DNA of 64,000 nucleotides from Gammaproteobacteria bacterium (ex Lamellibrachia satsuma) (GCA_019623805.1 CP053680.1:3822001-3886000); one strand, 5' to 3'; shown: positions 17,993-27,180, counted from the stretch's first letter. Translations and numbers: made by a program. Notes: generated by a model from the letters alone, not told the origin.

Positions 17993-18139
17993 TACCTCCT
18001 GTTGTCTGACGATCGTTTCAGCAGGCAGCATCCCGTTCTCCACCCCCTGATGTTTTAGCGTCCGCCAGGACGACTCGAATTTGCTTGGGGTGAGGAAACC
18101 CCTGCTGCCAATCCCGAATCAAACAGCAGGTTTCCATCA

Positions 18140-19426
18140 ATGATCTCTTTTTCGCAACGCCGGGTGCGTGCCGCCCTTCTCTTTGTGTGCGGTATGGTCT
18201 GGCAGAACAGCCAGGCGGCCGGTACTTTGTCGATCGACCAGGCGGTGAGCCTGGCGTTACAAGGTAATCCGGGTCTCGCTGAGATAGAGGCCAGGGCAGA
18301 AGCTGCTGCCCAGCGGCCGAGTCAGGTTGGCGCCTTGGCCGATCCTGTGTTGTCCTTCAATGCCGCCAATCTTCCCCTGGACAGTTTTGATCTGACCCAG
18401 GAAGCCATGACCCAATTTCAGGTCGGCATCAGCCAGAAACTGCCCTGGTCCGGCAAGCTTGAACTGCGTGCCGAAGCGGCACGCTTGGCGGCCTTGGGCA
18501 AGCAGGATAAAGCCCGCGAGGCGCGGCTGATGCTGGTCCGCGATGTGAGGCGCAGCTGGTGGAACCTCTTCTACCTGGATCGCGCCTTGGCCACCGTAGA
18601 GGACAATCAGTCGCGGTTGCGCTCTTTCGTCCAGGTGGTGCAGGTCAAATACCGGGTGGGGGAGGGACTGCAGCAGGATGTGCTGCTGGCACAGGTGGAG
18701 CTTTCAGGCCAGCTGGAACGGGCGGTACGCCTGCGGGGCATGCGCCGCAGTGAGGCAGCCCGCCTGCAAGCCCTGATGGCCCATCCAGGCGGCTCATCAG
18801 TGGAGCTGGAGCTAATAGATCCCCCTGAGCTGGCGGATCTGGAGGGTGAAGATGCGTGGCTGCAGCAGGCTCTGGTTGTGCGTCCCCTGCTGAGTATGAA
18901 GCAACATTCGCTGGATGCCTCAGATCGGCGTCTGGAGCTGGCGCGTAGGGGGAACTATCCCGATTTCACCATCAAGGGGGCCTACGGCCTGCGCGGTGGA
19001 AACAATCCGGACGGCTCATCCCGCAGCGATTTTCTCTCCATCGGTGTCAGCCTCAACCTGCCGATCTATCAGGGCGATAAACAGAACCGGGAGGTGGATC
19101 AGCGCAACAGTGAACGGATGGAGGCCCGCTATGCCCTGGATGATGCCCGGCATGAGATCCGCGAACAGGTGGAGCGGGCGCTGGCGGACTATGAACAGGG
19201 CCGGGAGCAAGCCCGTCTGCTGCTCAAAGGAATCATCCCACAGACCGAACAGGCGGTGGCCTCCATGCTTGCCGGTTATCAGGTGGACAAGGTGGATTTC
19301 CTCACCCTGGTTCGCACACAGATCAAATTGAACAACTTTCGTATCGCCTACTGGAAGGCACTGAGCCAAGCCAAACAGGCGGAGGCGCGTTTGCTGGCTG
19401 CGGTCGGTGGGGAGAAAAAATCATGA
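18140..19426 (+). CDS. cusC: Outer-membrane efflux channel (CusC/TolC family)
   Basis: 428-residue TolC-type outer-membrane factor. Signal peptide to about 26, then two repeats of the outer-membrane efflux fold rich in long helices (ALQGNPGLAEIEARAEAA; SDFLSIGVSLNLPIYQGDKQ). It forms the exit channel for the CusB/CusA pump behind it. The stop overlaps the cusB start in ATGA (19423-19426), showing translational coupling. The symbol is given from context with CusA; sequence alone places it only in the TolC family. Confidence 0.9.
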   Translation: MISFSQRRVRAALLFVCGMVWQNSQAAGTLSIDQAVSLALQGNPGLAEIEARAEAAAQRPSQVGALADPVLSFNAANLPLDSFDLTQEAMTQFQVGISQKLPWSGKLELRAEAARLAALGKQDKAREARLMLVRDVRRSWWNLFYLDRALATVEDNQSRLRSFVQVVQVKYRVGEGLQQDVLLAQVELSGQLERAVRLRGMRRSEAARLQALMAHPGGSSVELELIDPPELADLEGEDAWLQQALVVRPLLSMKQHSLDASDRRLELARRGNYPDFTIKGAYGLRGGNNPDGSSRSDFLSIGVSLNLPIYQGDKQNREVDQRNSERMEARYALDDARHEIREQVERALADYEQGREQARLLLKGIIPQTEQAVASMLAGYQVDKVDFLTLVRTQIKLNNFRIAYWKALSQAKQAEARLLAAVGGEKKS

Positions 19427-20862
19427 ATAAATACCTGATAGGTCTCACGGTCGCACTGCTGGTTGGCATAGGTGCTGGAGTTTGGTTGAGTGGTTACCCG
19501 TTGCAGATACCCTGGACAGTGCTTGGTGTGGAGGCTGCGGTTGCAGCGCCGGTTAAGGCGGAGGGGAAGAAACCCCTGTTCTGGCGTAATCCCATGAATC
19601 CCGCAATTACCTCTCCGGTCTTTACCCAGGATGAGATGGGCATGGACTATCTGCCGGTCTATGCGGATGACGGCGGGGCAGCGGATGAACCGGCCGGCAC
19701 GGTGAAGATCGACCCGGTGACGGTGCAGAATATCGGTGTGCGCACCGTCACGGCCAAACGTCAGGCCTTTTCGCGCTCGGTACGGGCGCTGGGCCGGGTG
19801 ATTGCCGATGAGACCCGCATCACCCGTCTGCACCCCAAGACCGAGGGTTGGATCGAAAAACTCTTTATCAACAAGACAGGGGAGCCGGTCAGGAAGGATG
19901 ACATCCTCTTCTCCATCTACTCCCCCAAGTTGGTCAGCAGCCAGCATGAGTATCTGCTGGCGCTGCGCAATCTGAAGACATTGGGTGAGAGTGAGTATCC
20001 CGATATCCGCGAGGGCGCCCGTCAGATGGCAGAGATCTCCCGCGAGCGGCTACAGCTGCTGGATGTGCCGGAACACCAGATTCGGGAGTTGGAACAGAGC
20101 GGTAAGACGTTCAAGGCACTGCACGTCCACTCCCCCTTCGACGGCATCGTGATGAAGCTGAATGTGAGCGAGGGGGAGTATGTGACCCCCAAGAGCGAAC
20201 TCTACCGACTTGCCGACCTCACCAGGGTATGGGTGCAGGTCGATGTCTATGAACATGAGCTGCCCTGGGTGCGTATCGGAGACAAGGCGCAGCTAACCCT
20301 GAAGAGCATGCCGGGCCGGACCTTCGAGGGTATCGTCTCCTATATCTACCCCTATGCGGAGGCAAGAACCCGGACCATCAAGGTGCGTCTGGAGCTGGAG
20401 AACCCGCAACTGGCCCTGAAGCCGGATATGTTCGCCGATGTGACCCTCAATACCGGGTTGCAGAAGGATGCGGTGGTGGTGCCGGATTCTGCGATTGTGC
20501 GTTCCGGTGAACGGGAGCAGGTCTTCGTGGTGCGTGCACCGGGCAAATTCGAGCCACGAACGGTGACCCTGGGTCAGAATAGCGAGGGTTGGGTGCAGGT
20601 GCTCGATGGAGTGAACGCCGGTGAAGAGGTGGTGGCCTCTGCTCTGTTTCTGATCGATTCCGAGTCCAAGCTGCGTGAGGCCACTGCCAAGATGCTGGAG
20701 GCGGTCAAGGCCGATCAGTCTGTCGGTGGGGCGGATATGGATATGCAGGGGATGTCCATGGACGCACCTGACATGTCGATGGATGCGATGCGCCTCGATA
20801 GCAGCGGTTCCGATGCGATGGATATGAGTGGCTTTTCCCTGGATGAAGGGAGCAAGCCATGA
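19423..20862 (+). CDS. cusB: Efflux periplasmic adaptor CusB
   Basis: 479-residue membrane-fusion protein linking CusA to CusC. An N-terminal signal/anchor (about 5-24) leads to a heavy-metal-binding motif FWRNPMNPAITS...DEMGMDYLPVY (about 47-75) found in Cu/Ag adaptors. Barrel-sandwich and beta-barrel regions follow (AGEPVRKDDILF-type hairpin near 160; YPYAEARTRTIKVRLELEN near 310-330). A Met/Asp-rich tail (MDMQGMSMDAPDMSMDAM) replaces the separate CusF chaperone and probably binds Cu(I). The stop overlaps the cusA start in ATGA. Confidence 0.95.
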   Translation: MNKYLIGLTVALLVGIGAGVWLSGYPLQIPWTVLGVEAAVAAPVKAEGKKPLFWRNPMNPAITSPVFTQDEMGMDYLPVYADDGGAADEPAGTVKIDPVTVQNIGVRTVTAKRQAFSRSVRALGRVIADETRITRLHPKTEGWIEKLFINKTGEPVRKDDILFSIYSPKLVSSQHEYLLALRNLKTLGESEYPDIREGARQMAEISRERLQLLDVPEHQIRELEQSGKTFKALHVHSPFDGIVMKLNVSEGEYVTPKSELYRLADLTRVWVQVDVYEHELPWVRIGDKAQLTLKSMPGRTFEGIVSYIYPYAEARTRTIKVRLELENPQLALKPDMFADVTLNTGLQKDAVVVPDSAIVRSGEREQVFVVRAPGKFEPRTVTLGQNSEGWVQVLDGVNAGEEVVASALFLIDSESKLREATAKMLEAVKADQSVGGADMDMQGMSMDAPDMSMDAMRLDSSGSDAMDMSGFSLDEGSKP

Positions 20863-23800
20863 TTGAGTGGATCATCAACGGTTCCCTGCGCAACCGTTTC
20901 CTGATCATCATCAGCAGCCTGCTACTGTTGGCGGCGGGTGTCTGGGCGGTGAAACAGACCCCGCTGGATGCCATCCCGGATCTGTCGGATGTGCAGGTGA
21001 TCGTCTTCACCGAATTTCCCGGCCAGGCCCCCAAGGTGGTGGAGGAGCAGGTCACCTATCCGCTGACCAGCGCCATGCTCTCGGTGCCCTACGCCAAAAC
21101 GGTGCGGGGCTACTCCTTCTTCGGTCTCTCCTTCGTCTACATCATCTTCGAGGATGGGACCGACCTCTACTGGGCCCGCTCCCGGGTGCTGGAGCAGCTC
21201 AACTACGTCACCAGTCGACTCCCTGATGGGATCAACCCCACTCTGGGACCGGATGCCACCGGGGTCGGCTGGGTCTACGAATACGCCTTGGTGGATCGCA
21301 GCGGCAATCAGGACCTCTCCCAGCTGCGTTCGATCCAGGACTGGTATCTGCGCTACCCCCTGCAGACGGTGCCCGGGGTGGCCGAGGTGGCCAGCATCGG
21401 TGGTTTCGTGAAGCAGTACCAGGTGGAAGTGGACCCCAATGCCATGGCCGCTTACGGCATCACCCTGGACAAGGTGAAACACGCCATCAAACGTTCCAAC
21501 AACGACGTGGGTGGGCGGCTGGTGGAGATGACCGAGACCGAGTACATGGTGCGGGCTCGTGGCTATATCAAGAGCCTGGATGACCTGCGGGAGATACCGG
21601 TGGCGGTGGATGGCCGGGGGACCCCTGTGCGCTTGCGGGATATCGCCCAGGTGCAGCTGGGGCCGGAGCTGCGCCGTGGCGTGGGCGAGTTGAACGGCGA
21701 GGGTGAGACTGCCGGTGGTGTGGTGGTGATGCGTTTTGGCGAAAATGCCCTGACCACGATTCAGCGGGTAAAGGAGAAACTGGAATCGTTGAAGGCTGGG
21801 CTGCCGGACGGGGTGGAGATCGTGCCGGTCTATGACCGCTCCGATCTGATCCAGCGGGCGGTGGACAACCTGCAGCACAAGCTGTTGGAGGAGTCGATCG
21901 TGGTCTCACTGGTCTGCATCATATTCCTGTTGCACGCCCGCTCCGCGCTGGTGGCGATCCTCACCCTGCCGGTGGGTATCCTGATGGCCTTCATGGTGAT
22001 GCAGGCCCAGGGTATCAATGCCAACATCATGTCTCTCGGCGGTATCGCCATTGCCATCGGTGCGATGGTGGATGGCGCCATTGTGATGATCGAAAACGCC
22101 CACAAACATCTGGAACAGATGGCCCACCGGCTCGACCGCAAGCTGAGTGACCGGGAGCGTTGGCAGGCCATTGGCAACTCCGCCCGAGAGGTGGGGCCGG
22201 CGCTCTTCTTCTCGCTGCTGATCATCACCGTTTCCTTTCTGCCGGTGTTTACCCTGCAGGCACAGGAGGGCCGCCTGTTCAGCCCCCTGGCCTTCACCAA
22301 GACTTATGCCATGGCCGCCTCGGCAATCCTGGCGGTGACCCTGGTGCCGGTGATGATGGGTTTTTTCATCCGTGGCAAGATCATCTCAGAGGCGAAAAAT
22401 CCCATCAATCGCCTGCTCCATCTGCTGCATCGTCCGCTATTGTCATTGGCGATCCGGGTGCGCTGGTTGACCCTGGTCGGGGCGGTTGCGCTGCTGGGTT
22501 TTACTGTCCAGCCATTGCAGCAGCTGGGCAGTGAGTTCATGCCGCCACTGGATGAAGGGGACATCCTCTACATGCCCACCACCTATCCCGGTATCTCCAT
22601 CGCCAAGGCCAGGGAGCTGTTGCAGCAGACCGACAAGATCATTGCCAGCTTTCCGGAGGTGGCGACGGTCTACGGCAAGGTGGGCCGGGCCGAGACCGCC
22701 ACTGACCCGGCGCCCCTGGCGATGCTGGAGACCACGATTCGGCTGAAGCCGCGAGAAGAGTGGCCCGATCCCACCAAGACGACCAAAGAACTGATGAACG
22801 AGATGGATGGGACGATAAAGTTCCCAGGGCTGTCCAACAGCTGGACCATGCCGATCAAGACCCGTATCGACATGCTCTCCACCGGCATCAAGACCCCGAT
22901 TGGGATCAAGGTCAGTGGGCCGGATCTCGGAGTGCTGGAGTCCCTGTCGAAAGAGATCGAGCGGGTTATGAAGACGGTGCCCGATACGGTCTCCGCCTTC
23001 GGTGATCGGGCGGTTGGGGGTTACTACCTCGACTTCGACATCGACCGCAAAGAGGCGGCCCGCTACGGACTCACCCTGGGCGATGTGCAGGATGTGATCC
23101 AGTCCGCCATCGGTGGCATGAACGTCTCCCGCACGGTTGAGGGGCTGGAGCGCTATCCGATCAACGTGCGTTACCCGAGAGAGCTGCGTGATGATCCGGC
23201 GCGGCTCAAGCGGGTGCTGATTCCCACTCCCGGCGGTGAATCCATCCCTCTGGCCCTGGTAGCCGAGATCCATCTGCGCCGGGGGCCGCCGGTAATCAAG
23301 AGTGAGGACGCCCGGCCCAACGCCTGGATCTATGTCGATATCAGCACCTCGGATATTGGCGGATATGTGGCAGTGGCCAAGAAGACCGTGAGTGAGCAGG
23401 TGAAGATTCCGCCGGGTTATGCCCTGGTCTGGTCGGGACAGTTCGAGTACATGGAGCGGGCTGAGGAGCGGTTGCGCATCGTAGTACCGGCGACGCTGTT
23501 GATCATCTTCCTGCTGCTCTTCTTCAATTTCGGCAATCTCAGTTCGCCGCTGGTGGTGATGCTCTCCATCCCCTTCGGCCTGATCGGCGGCATCTGGCTG
23601 GTCTACTGGTACGGCTTCAACCTGTCGGTGGCGGTGGTGGTGGGTTTCATCGCCCTGGCCGGGGTGGCGGCGGAGATTGGTGTGCTGGTGCTGACATTCA
23701 TCGATCAGGCGGTGGCGGAGGCGCGCCACCAGAGGACCAGTCTGGGTGAGGCAGGCTGTCTGACCAAAACCGAACTGATGGACGCGGTGCTCCAGGGCAC

Positions 23801-24062
23801 GGCGGAGCGGGTGCGTCCCATCGCCATGACTGCCACCGCCATCATCGCCGGCCTGCTGCCGATCCTTTGGAGCACCGGCACCGGTTCCGAGGTGATGCAA
23901 CGTATAGCCGCCCCGATGGTGGGGGGCATGGTGAGTGTCACCGTGCTCTGCTTGCTGGTACTGCCGGTGATCTATGGCCTGGTGTTGCAGTTCAAGGAAC
24001 GATTCTATTCCAGTGGAACTGTCGAGGAAGCGGAGGAGCTACTGAAAAACAGCGAAGCCTGA
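20859..24062 (+). CDS. cusA: Cu(I)/Ag(I) RND efflux pump CusA
   Basis: 1067-residue inner-membrane RND transporter driven by proton influx. Twelve membrane helices with two large periplasmic loops are apparent. The TM4 proton-relay text GAMVDGAIVMIEN is intact. WTMPIKTRIDMLSTGIKTP (about 665-685) is the signature of copper/silver-type CusA rather than Zn/Co/Cd-type CzcA, and carries Met residues of the Cu relay. Full family length, no frameshift. It closes the cusCBA operon and pumps Cu(I) from periplasm or cytoplasm through CusC. Confidence 0.97.
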   Translation: MIEWIINGSLRNRFLIIISSLLLLAAGVWAVKQTPLDAIPDLSDVQVIVFTEFPGQAPKVVEEQVTYPLTSAMLSVPYAKTVRGYSFFGLSFVYIIFEDGTDLYWARSRVLEQLNYVTSRLPDGINPTLGPDATGVGWVYEYALVDRSGNQDLSQLRSIQDWYLRYPLQTVPGVAEVASIGGFVKQYQVEVDPNAMAAYGITLDKVKHAIKRSNNDVGGRLVEMTETEYMVRARGYIKSLDDLREIPVAVDGRGTPVRLRDIAQVQLGPELRRGVGELNGEGETAGGVVVMRFGENALTTIQRVKEKLESLKAGLPDGVEIVPVYDRSDLIQRAVDNLQHKLLEESIVVSLVCIIFLLHARSALVAILTLPVGILMAFMVMQAQGINANIMSLGGIAIAIGAMVDGAIVMIENAHKHLEQMAHRLDRKLSDRERWQAIGNSAREVGPALFFSLLIITVSFLPVFTLQAQEGRLFSPLAFTKTYAMAASAILAVTLVPVMMGFFIRGKIISEAKNPINRLLHLLHRPLLSLAIRVRWLTLVGAVALLGFTVQPLQQLGSEFMPPLDEGDILYMPTTYPGISIAKARELLQQTDKIIASFPEVATVYGKVGRAETATDPAPLAMLETTIRLKPREEWPDPTKTTKELMNEMDGTIKFPGLSNSWTMPIKTRIDMLSTGIKTPIGIKVSGPDLGVLESLSKEIERVMKTVPDTVSAFGDRAVGGYYLDFDIDRKEAARYGLTLGDVQDVIQSAIGGMNVSRTVEGLERYPINVRYPRELRDDPARLKRVLIPTPGGESIPLALVAEIHLRRGPPVIKSEDARPNAWIYVDISTSDIGGYVAVAKKTVSEQVKIPPGYALVWSGQFEYMERAEERLRIVVPATLLIIFLLLFFNFGNLSSPLVVMLSIPFGLIGGIWLVYWYGFNLSVAVVVGFIALAGVAAEIGVLVLTFIDQAVAEARHQRTSLGEAGCLTKTELMDAVLQGTAERVRPIAMTATAIIAGLLPILWSTGTGSEVMQRIAAPMVGGMVSVTVLCLLVLPVIYGLVLQFKERFYSSGTVEEAEELLKNSEA

Positions 24063-24132
24063 TTCTTTTTGTGCCAGGGGTCGGTCGGTGAATGCTCCGG
24101 GCCAAACCGACACTTCCGCCATCCCTGGCGGT

Positions 24133-24193
24133 CGGAGTCAAACTGCGCAAACAATGGCGGAAAAAATGACGTGGTTGGGGCGGTTTGACTCCG
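24133..24193. repeat. Long-loop inverted repeat after cusA
   Basis: CGGAGTCAAAC (24133-24143) pairs with GTTTGACTCCG (24183-24193) across a 39-base loop. A related CGGTTTGACTCCGG sequence occurs at about 11438, before the copper island. The gap holds this hairpin and the ribosome site of the next gene. It may be an mRNA structure separating cusA from the downstream gene. Confidence 0.35.
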
Positions 24194-24237
24194 CCCCCTT
24201 CAATCAATTTTTTTATCAACATGAGTGGAGATACAAC

Positions 24238-24681
24238 ATGAAAACAGTCCTGAAGAGCCTGACTTTTGCCATCCTCAGCAGCATTGCCGCAGTTGGCTAT
24301 GCCGACATGGGTGACAGCATGGATCACAGCAGCCATGATGCTATGGCTTCCCAGCCAAAGATGTTCCTGGAGAAGACCCAGATCGACGGCTACACCGTCA
24401 GCTTCCATGTGATGCAGGCCAAAGAGGGTATGCAGCATGGCGGTAGTCACAACCTGATGATCAAGGTGGAGAAGGGGGGGCAGACGCTGAACGACATCAC
24501 CGCCAACTCCAAGGTGGCCAGCCCCGACGGCAAAGAGAGCAGCAAGATGCTGATGAAGATGGGGGATTGGTATATGGCAGGTTATGACCTGGCATCAGCC
24601 GGAAAATATCAGTTGATGGTGCTTTTCAAAACCGTTGACGGGCAAAAACATTTCGGCGGTGTTCACTATATGGCCAAGTAG
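24238..24681 (+). CDS. Exported His/Met-rich protein of the copper island
   Basis: 147 residues: signal peptide to about 22 (AAVGYA), then a His/Met/Asp patch DMGDSMDHSSHDAM and an immunoglobulin-like body (TVSFHVMQAKEGMQHGGSHN, LMIKVEKGG, KMLMKMGDWYMAGYDL, GGVHYMAK). The layout resembles small periplasmic copper-binding or YtkA/FixH-like proteins found after cus genes. The start ATG is preceded by GGAG seven bases upstream. It is the last gene of the copper island before a strong hairpin. Confidence 0.7.
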   Translation: MKTVLKSLTFAILSSIAAVGYADMGDSMDHSSHDAMASQPKMFLEKTQIDGYTVSFHVMQAKEGMQHGGSHNLMIKVEKGGQTLNDITANSKVASPDGKESSKMLMKMGDWYMAGYDLASAGKYQLMVLFKTVDGQKHFGGVHYMAK

Positions 24682-24693
24682 GTGGATTAGCTG

Positions 24694-24731
24694 CCGGAAA
24701 AGAGAGCATGCTGGACGACTCTCTTTTCCGG
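24694..24731. terminator. Hairpin terminator closing the copper island
   Basis: A perfect 13-bp stem CCGGAAAAGAGAG / CTCTCTTTTCCGG with a 12-base loop starts 13 bases after the stop of the last plus-strand gene and lies before the convergent barrel gene. It lacks a downstream U-run on the plus strand but has A/T runs inside the stem, so it may work in both directions. Confidence 0.6.
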
Positions 24732-24763
24732 GGCTGAAATCCCCATATCAGTATGTTTCCATT

Positions 24764-26023
24764 TTAAAAAGTAAGCCCTACGGTCAAATAGATCCGCTGC
24801 CGATCGAAATCGTACTCGTCCGTTGGCATGCCATCGGACAGATAGGCATCCGAGGTATCCCGGGAAAATATCTTGTAGTCTGCTGAAACATACAGATTCT
24901 TGTTGGGAAGATGCTTCACTCCCACACCCCAAGACAACAGATCATCCTGACGTGTTATTTCCTGGTAATCCGCAACACTTTTCGAGAGGGAGAGACTGCC
25001 GATCGTCTTCGGCATGAAATTGTACTCCAGCGTACCCCCCAGGTCGGTCAGGAGATATCCAGAAGAGCCGGCCACGGTGGTTTCGTTGAGTGTGCGATTG
25101 AAGAGCAGGTTCAACCGGCTCTTGGAATTGAGCAGCCAAACGAGTTTTCCACCAAAGTCAATCGCATCCACCCGGCTGAAACGTGGATCATCGTAATTCT
25201 GCGTCATCAAGCCGAGATAGCCGTCGAACAGTATTTTCTGTTCAGCTTTGTACTTGAAACCAAGGGCGGCACGATAGCCGGTGGAGTCCCGTTGGTAACC
25301 ATCAAGACTCAATGCCTCATCGTAGTCGCGGCGATTGTAGAGCGTTCGTGCATACCATTCACTGGCGTCGGTTACGCTGTGCTTTAGTTGTAGCCCTACG
25401 CTATCCAATCGTCTATCCCGATCATCGTTATAGATCAGGGAGTCGTCAACTGCGGGAACATTGTCATAATCAAGCCATTCACTGGTCATACCAAGACGCA
25501 GTGAATAGAGGCCGATATCGTGGGACACGCCGGCACTCAGTTCAGTTGAATCATAGGTGGTCGGCTCAAGTCCACTCAGGTTGTCTTCCGGTGAGTCGCG
25601 TCCTTCATGCTCCAGACTGTAGCCAATACCACCAAACACTGATGTTTTGTCTGATAGGTCATAACGTCCCCGGAGTTTGAAAAAAAGATCTTCGTAGTTC
25701 TCTTTGGAATAGGTGCTGTAGAGCCCTAAATCCGCCCCAGCACGAAAGGTGAGGTTGTGGCGATCCCACAAGGATTTTGCGGCGATTCTTGGTGATATCA
25801 ATAGAATGGAATCATCCAGCGCATCAGCATTCTGTGCATAGATATTATCGTCATATATATAGGTGGCGTTGAGCGAGATAGGATAGTTAAAATTTCCTGC
25901 ATCCTCGTCAGGCGCAGCAGTTTGATCAGCTGCAGTCACCTCGGCTGCAAACAGCAGGATAGTGATACACCAGAGGATCACCCCAGTATGTTTAAGTCTG
26001 CCGATTTGCATAGTCATCTTCAT
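24764..26023 (-). CDS. Outer-membrane beta-barrel protein
   Basis: 419 residues with a signal peptide (about 8-30, VILWCITILLFAAEVTA) followed by repeated amphipathic strands (YPISLNATYIYDDNIYA, YRAALGFKYKAEQK, NRTLNETTVAG) and a C-terminal Phe (LTVGLTF), the hallmark of a BamA substrate. It resembles the outer-membrane beta-barrel family often found with exported polysaccharide systems, but no such genes are near. The start at 26023 has AGAGGA upstream; longer in-frame starts run through a terminator hairpin and the next gene. Substrate unknown. Confidence 0.85.
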   Translation of the reverse strand: MKMTMQIGRLKHTGVILWCITILLFAAEVTAADQTAAPDEDAGNFNYPISLNATYIYDDNIYAQNADALDDSILLISPRIAAKSLWDRHNLTFRAGADLGLYSTYSKENYEDLFFKLRGRYDLSDKTSVFGGIGYSLEHEGRDSPEDNLSGLEPTTYDSTELSAGVSHDIGLYSLRLGMTSEWLDYDNVPAVDDSLIYNDDRDRRLDSVGLQLKHSVTDASEWYARTLYNRRDYDEALSLDGYQRDSTGYRAALGFKYKAEQKILFDGYLGLMTQNYDDPRFSRVDAIDFGGKLVWLLNSKSRLNLLFNRTLNETTVAGSSGYLLTDLGGTLEYNFMPKTIGSLSLSKSVADYQEITRQDDLLSWGVGVKHLPNKNLYVSADYKIFSRDTSDAYLSDGMPTDEYDFDRQRIYLTVGLTF

Positions 26024-26050
26024 GCTTTTCCTCTGTGGCATCATGAAACG

Positions 26051-26080
26051 GCAAAAAAGGCACCGAGGCGCCTTTTTTGC
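26051..26080 (-). terminator. Rho-independent-type hairpin between two minus-strand genes
   Basis: GCAAAAAAGGC (26051-26061) and GCCTTTTTTGC (26070-26080) form a perfect 11-bp stem with an 8-base loop. On the minus strand the T-run of the second arm can act as terminator after the small exported protein gene. It would partly insulate that gene from the barrel gene. Confidence 0.75.
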
Positions 26081-26093
26081 TTGAGCGAAAGTT

Positions 26094-26435
26094 TTAGCTT
26101 CTTCCACCCCGGGTGCCACGCATGTCGCTCGTTGAACTGCTGCCCATGGCCCCGGAACCGACACCGTTTTGGAAAGCACTACCTGTACCGGAGCCTGACT
26201 CTGTGGAGCCATCCTCAGCATAACGGTTGACGGAATCCGCACCGGCACCCATGCGAACGAAGTCAAGGAACTCCTCGTTATCGCCATCCATAGTGTCGAG
26301 ACGGGTGTTATGGATATCGTTCGGCATGTTGGCCCATCCCTCGCCCCAGATGCTGTTGTGATCCGCCATTGCATAAGGCGTACTGATTGCAGTCAGAGTA
26401 AAAGCCAGGAAAGCGTGCTTGGTAGACTTGTTCAT
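26094..26435 (-). CDS. Small exported Gly/Ser-rich protein
   Basis: 113 residues, unrecognised. Signal peptide to about 23 (ISTPYAMA), then a short acidic section (HNSIWGEGWANMPNDIHNTR, DNEEFLDFVRMGAGAD) and a low-complexity Gly/Ser/Thr tail ending MRGTRGGRS. Start at 26435 has GAGGTA upstream. It sits directly before the barrel gene, separated by a hairpin, so high expression with partial read-through into the barrel gene is likely. A periplasmic or surface partner of the barrel is possible. Confidence 0.7.
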   Translation of the reverse strand: MNKSTKHAFLAFTLTAISTPYAMADHNSIWGEGWANMPNDIHNTRLDTMDGDNEEFLDFVRMGAGADSVNRYAEDGSTESGSGTGSAFQNGVGSGAMGSSSTSDMRGTRGGRS

Positions 26436-26741
26436 TTGTTGATTACCTCTTGCTAATAAGAAAGACGCATCAGAGGAGTAGGCGGTATAAGACTCAGCCG
26501 CATCCGATGTGTGTATAGCAATATAATGCACAGATATTTCCCATCTGTTTCTCTGCTGTATCAAATCGTTTCATAGTGATGATAGGCATCATTTTTTATT
26601 GACCGCATCACAATTAATTGTGATCGAGATGAAAATATGTAAGTAGGTGAGATGTAGGTCACAGACAAATTAAGAATGTCACAACTCACAGGTAGAGCTG
26701 TATCGACTCCGACCTTTTTGGTAGGCGAGACAAATTTTTCT

Positions 26742-26769
26742 TTGCAATATCTATTTGTGTAGATATACT
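26742..26769 (+). promoter_or_regulatory. Promoter of the ars operon
   Basis: -35 TTGCAA (26742-26747) and -10 TATACT (26764-26769) with a 16-base spacer, 37 bases before arsR. It overlaps two dyads that are probable ArsR operators. The 370-base gap 26436-26805 otherwise holds AT-rich sequence and presumably the opposite promoter of the small exported protein. Confidence 0.65.
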
Positions 26770-26792
26770 CTATATCTTCTTCCGTAGATATA
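26747..26792. promoter_or_regulatory. Two ArsR-type operator dyads
   Basis: Dyad 1 is ATATCT-N8-AGATAT (26747-26766), covering the promoter spacer and -10. Dyad 2 is TATATC-N10-GATATA (26771-26792), covering the transcription start region. The shared ATATCT/AGATAT half-sites suit a small ArsR dimer. Binding would block RNA polymerase until arsenite releases ArsR. Assignment rests on position and symmetry. Confidence 0.6.
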
Positions 26793-26805
26793 GAGCTGAT
26801 TCGAT

Positions 26806-27153
26806 ATGTCGCCCACACTGCTTTTCAAGGCGCTCTCCGATCCTACCCGTCTTCGTTGCCTCTCCCTGCTTGTCAATCATGAAGAACTTTGCGTCTGTGA
26901 ATTGACCCAAGCGCTGGGACTTCCCCAACCCAAGGTCTCCCACCATCTCGCTGGTCTGCGCAAGGCGGAACTGGTCAGTGACCGCAAGGTTGGGCTATGG
27001 ATCTACTACCGTCTCAACCCGGAGATTCCACCCTGGGTGGAGGCGGTGATCCGCAAGACGGCAGAAGGAATTCGGGATGAAGAGCCTTTTGCCAGTGACA
27101 CCGTTGCCTTGGCGGAGATGCCCAACCGTCCCAGTGGCGTCTGTAGCGCCTGA
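26806..27153 (+). CDS. arsR: Arsenic-responsive repressor ArsR
   Basis: 115-residue winged-helix metalloregulator. FKALSDPTRLRCLSLL and the recognition region LPQPKVSHHLAGLRKAELV are typical. The As(III) site ELCVCEL (C29, C31) with C18 nearby is present. It should repress its own operon and release DNA on As(III) binding. It is the first gene of the arsenic operon, behind a promoter covered by two dyads. Confidence 0.95.
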   Translation: MSPTLLFKALSDPTRLRCLSLLVNHEELCVCELTQALGLPQPKVSHHLAGLRKAELVSDRKVGLWIYYRLNPEIPPWVEAVIRKTAEGIRDEEPFASDTVALAEMPNRPSGVCSA

Positions 27154-27180
27154 TTTTTACAAGATCCAGAGGAACCGATT

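Noticed and set aside
22443..23900. Long open frame (485 codons) on the minus strand opposite cusA
   Set aside because: It is His/Arg/Gly-rich low-complexity text, a typical shadow of a GC-rich gene; cusA is complete on the other strand.
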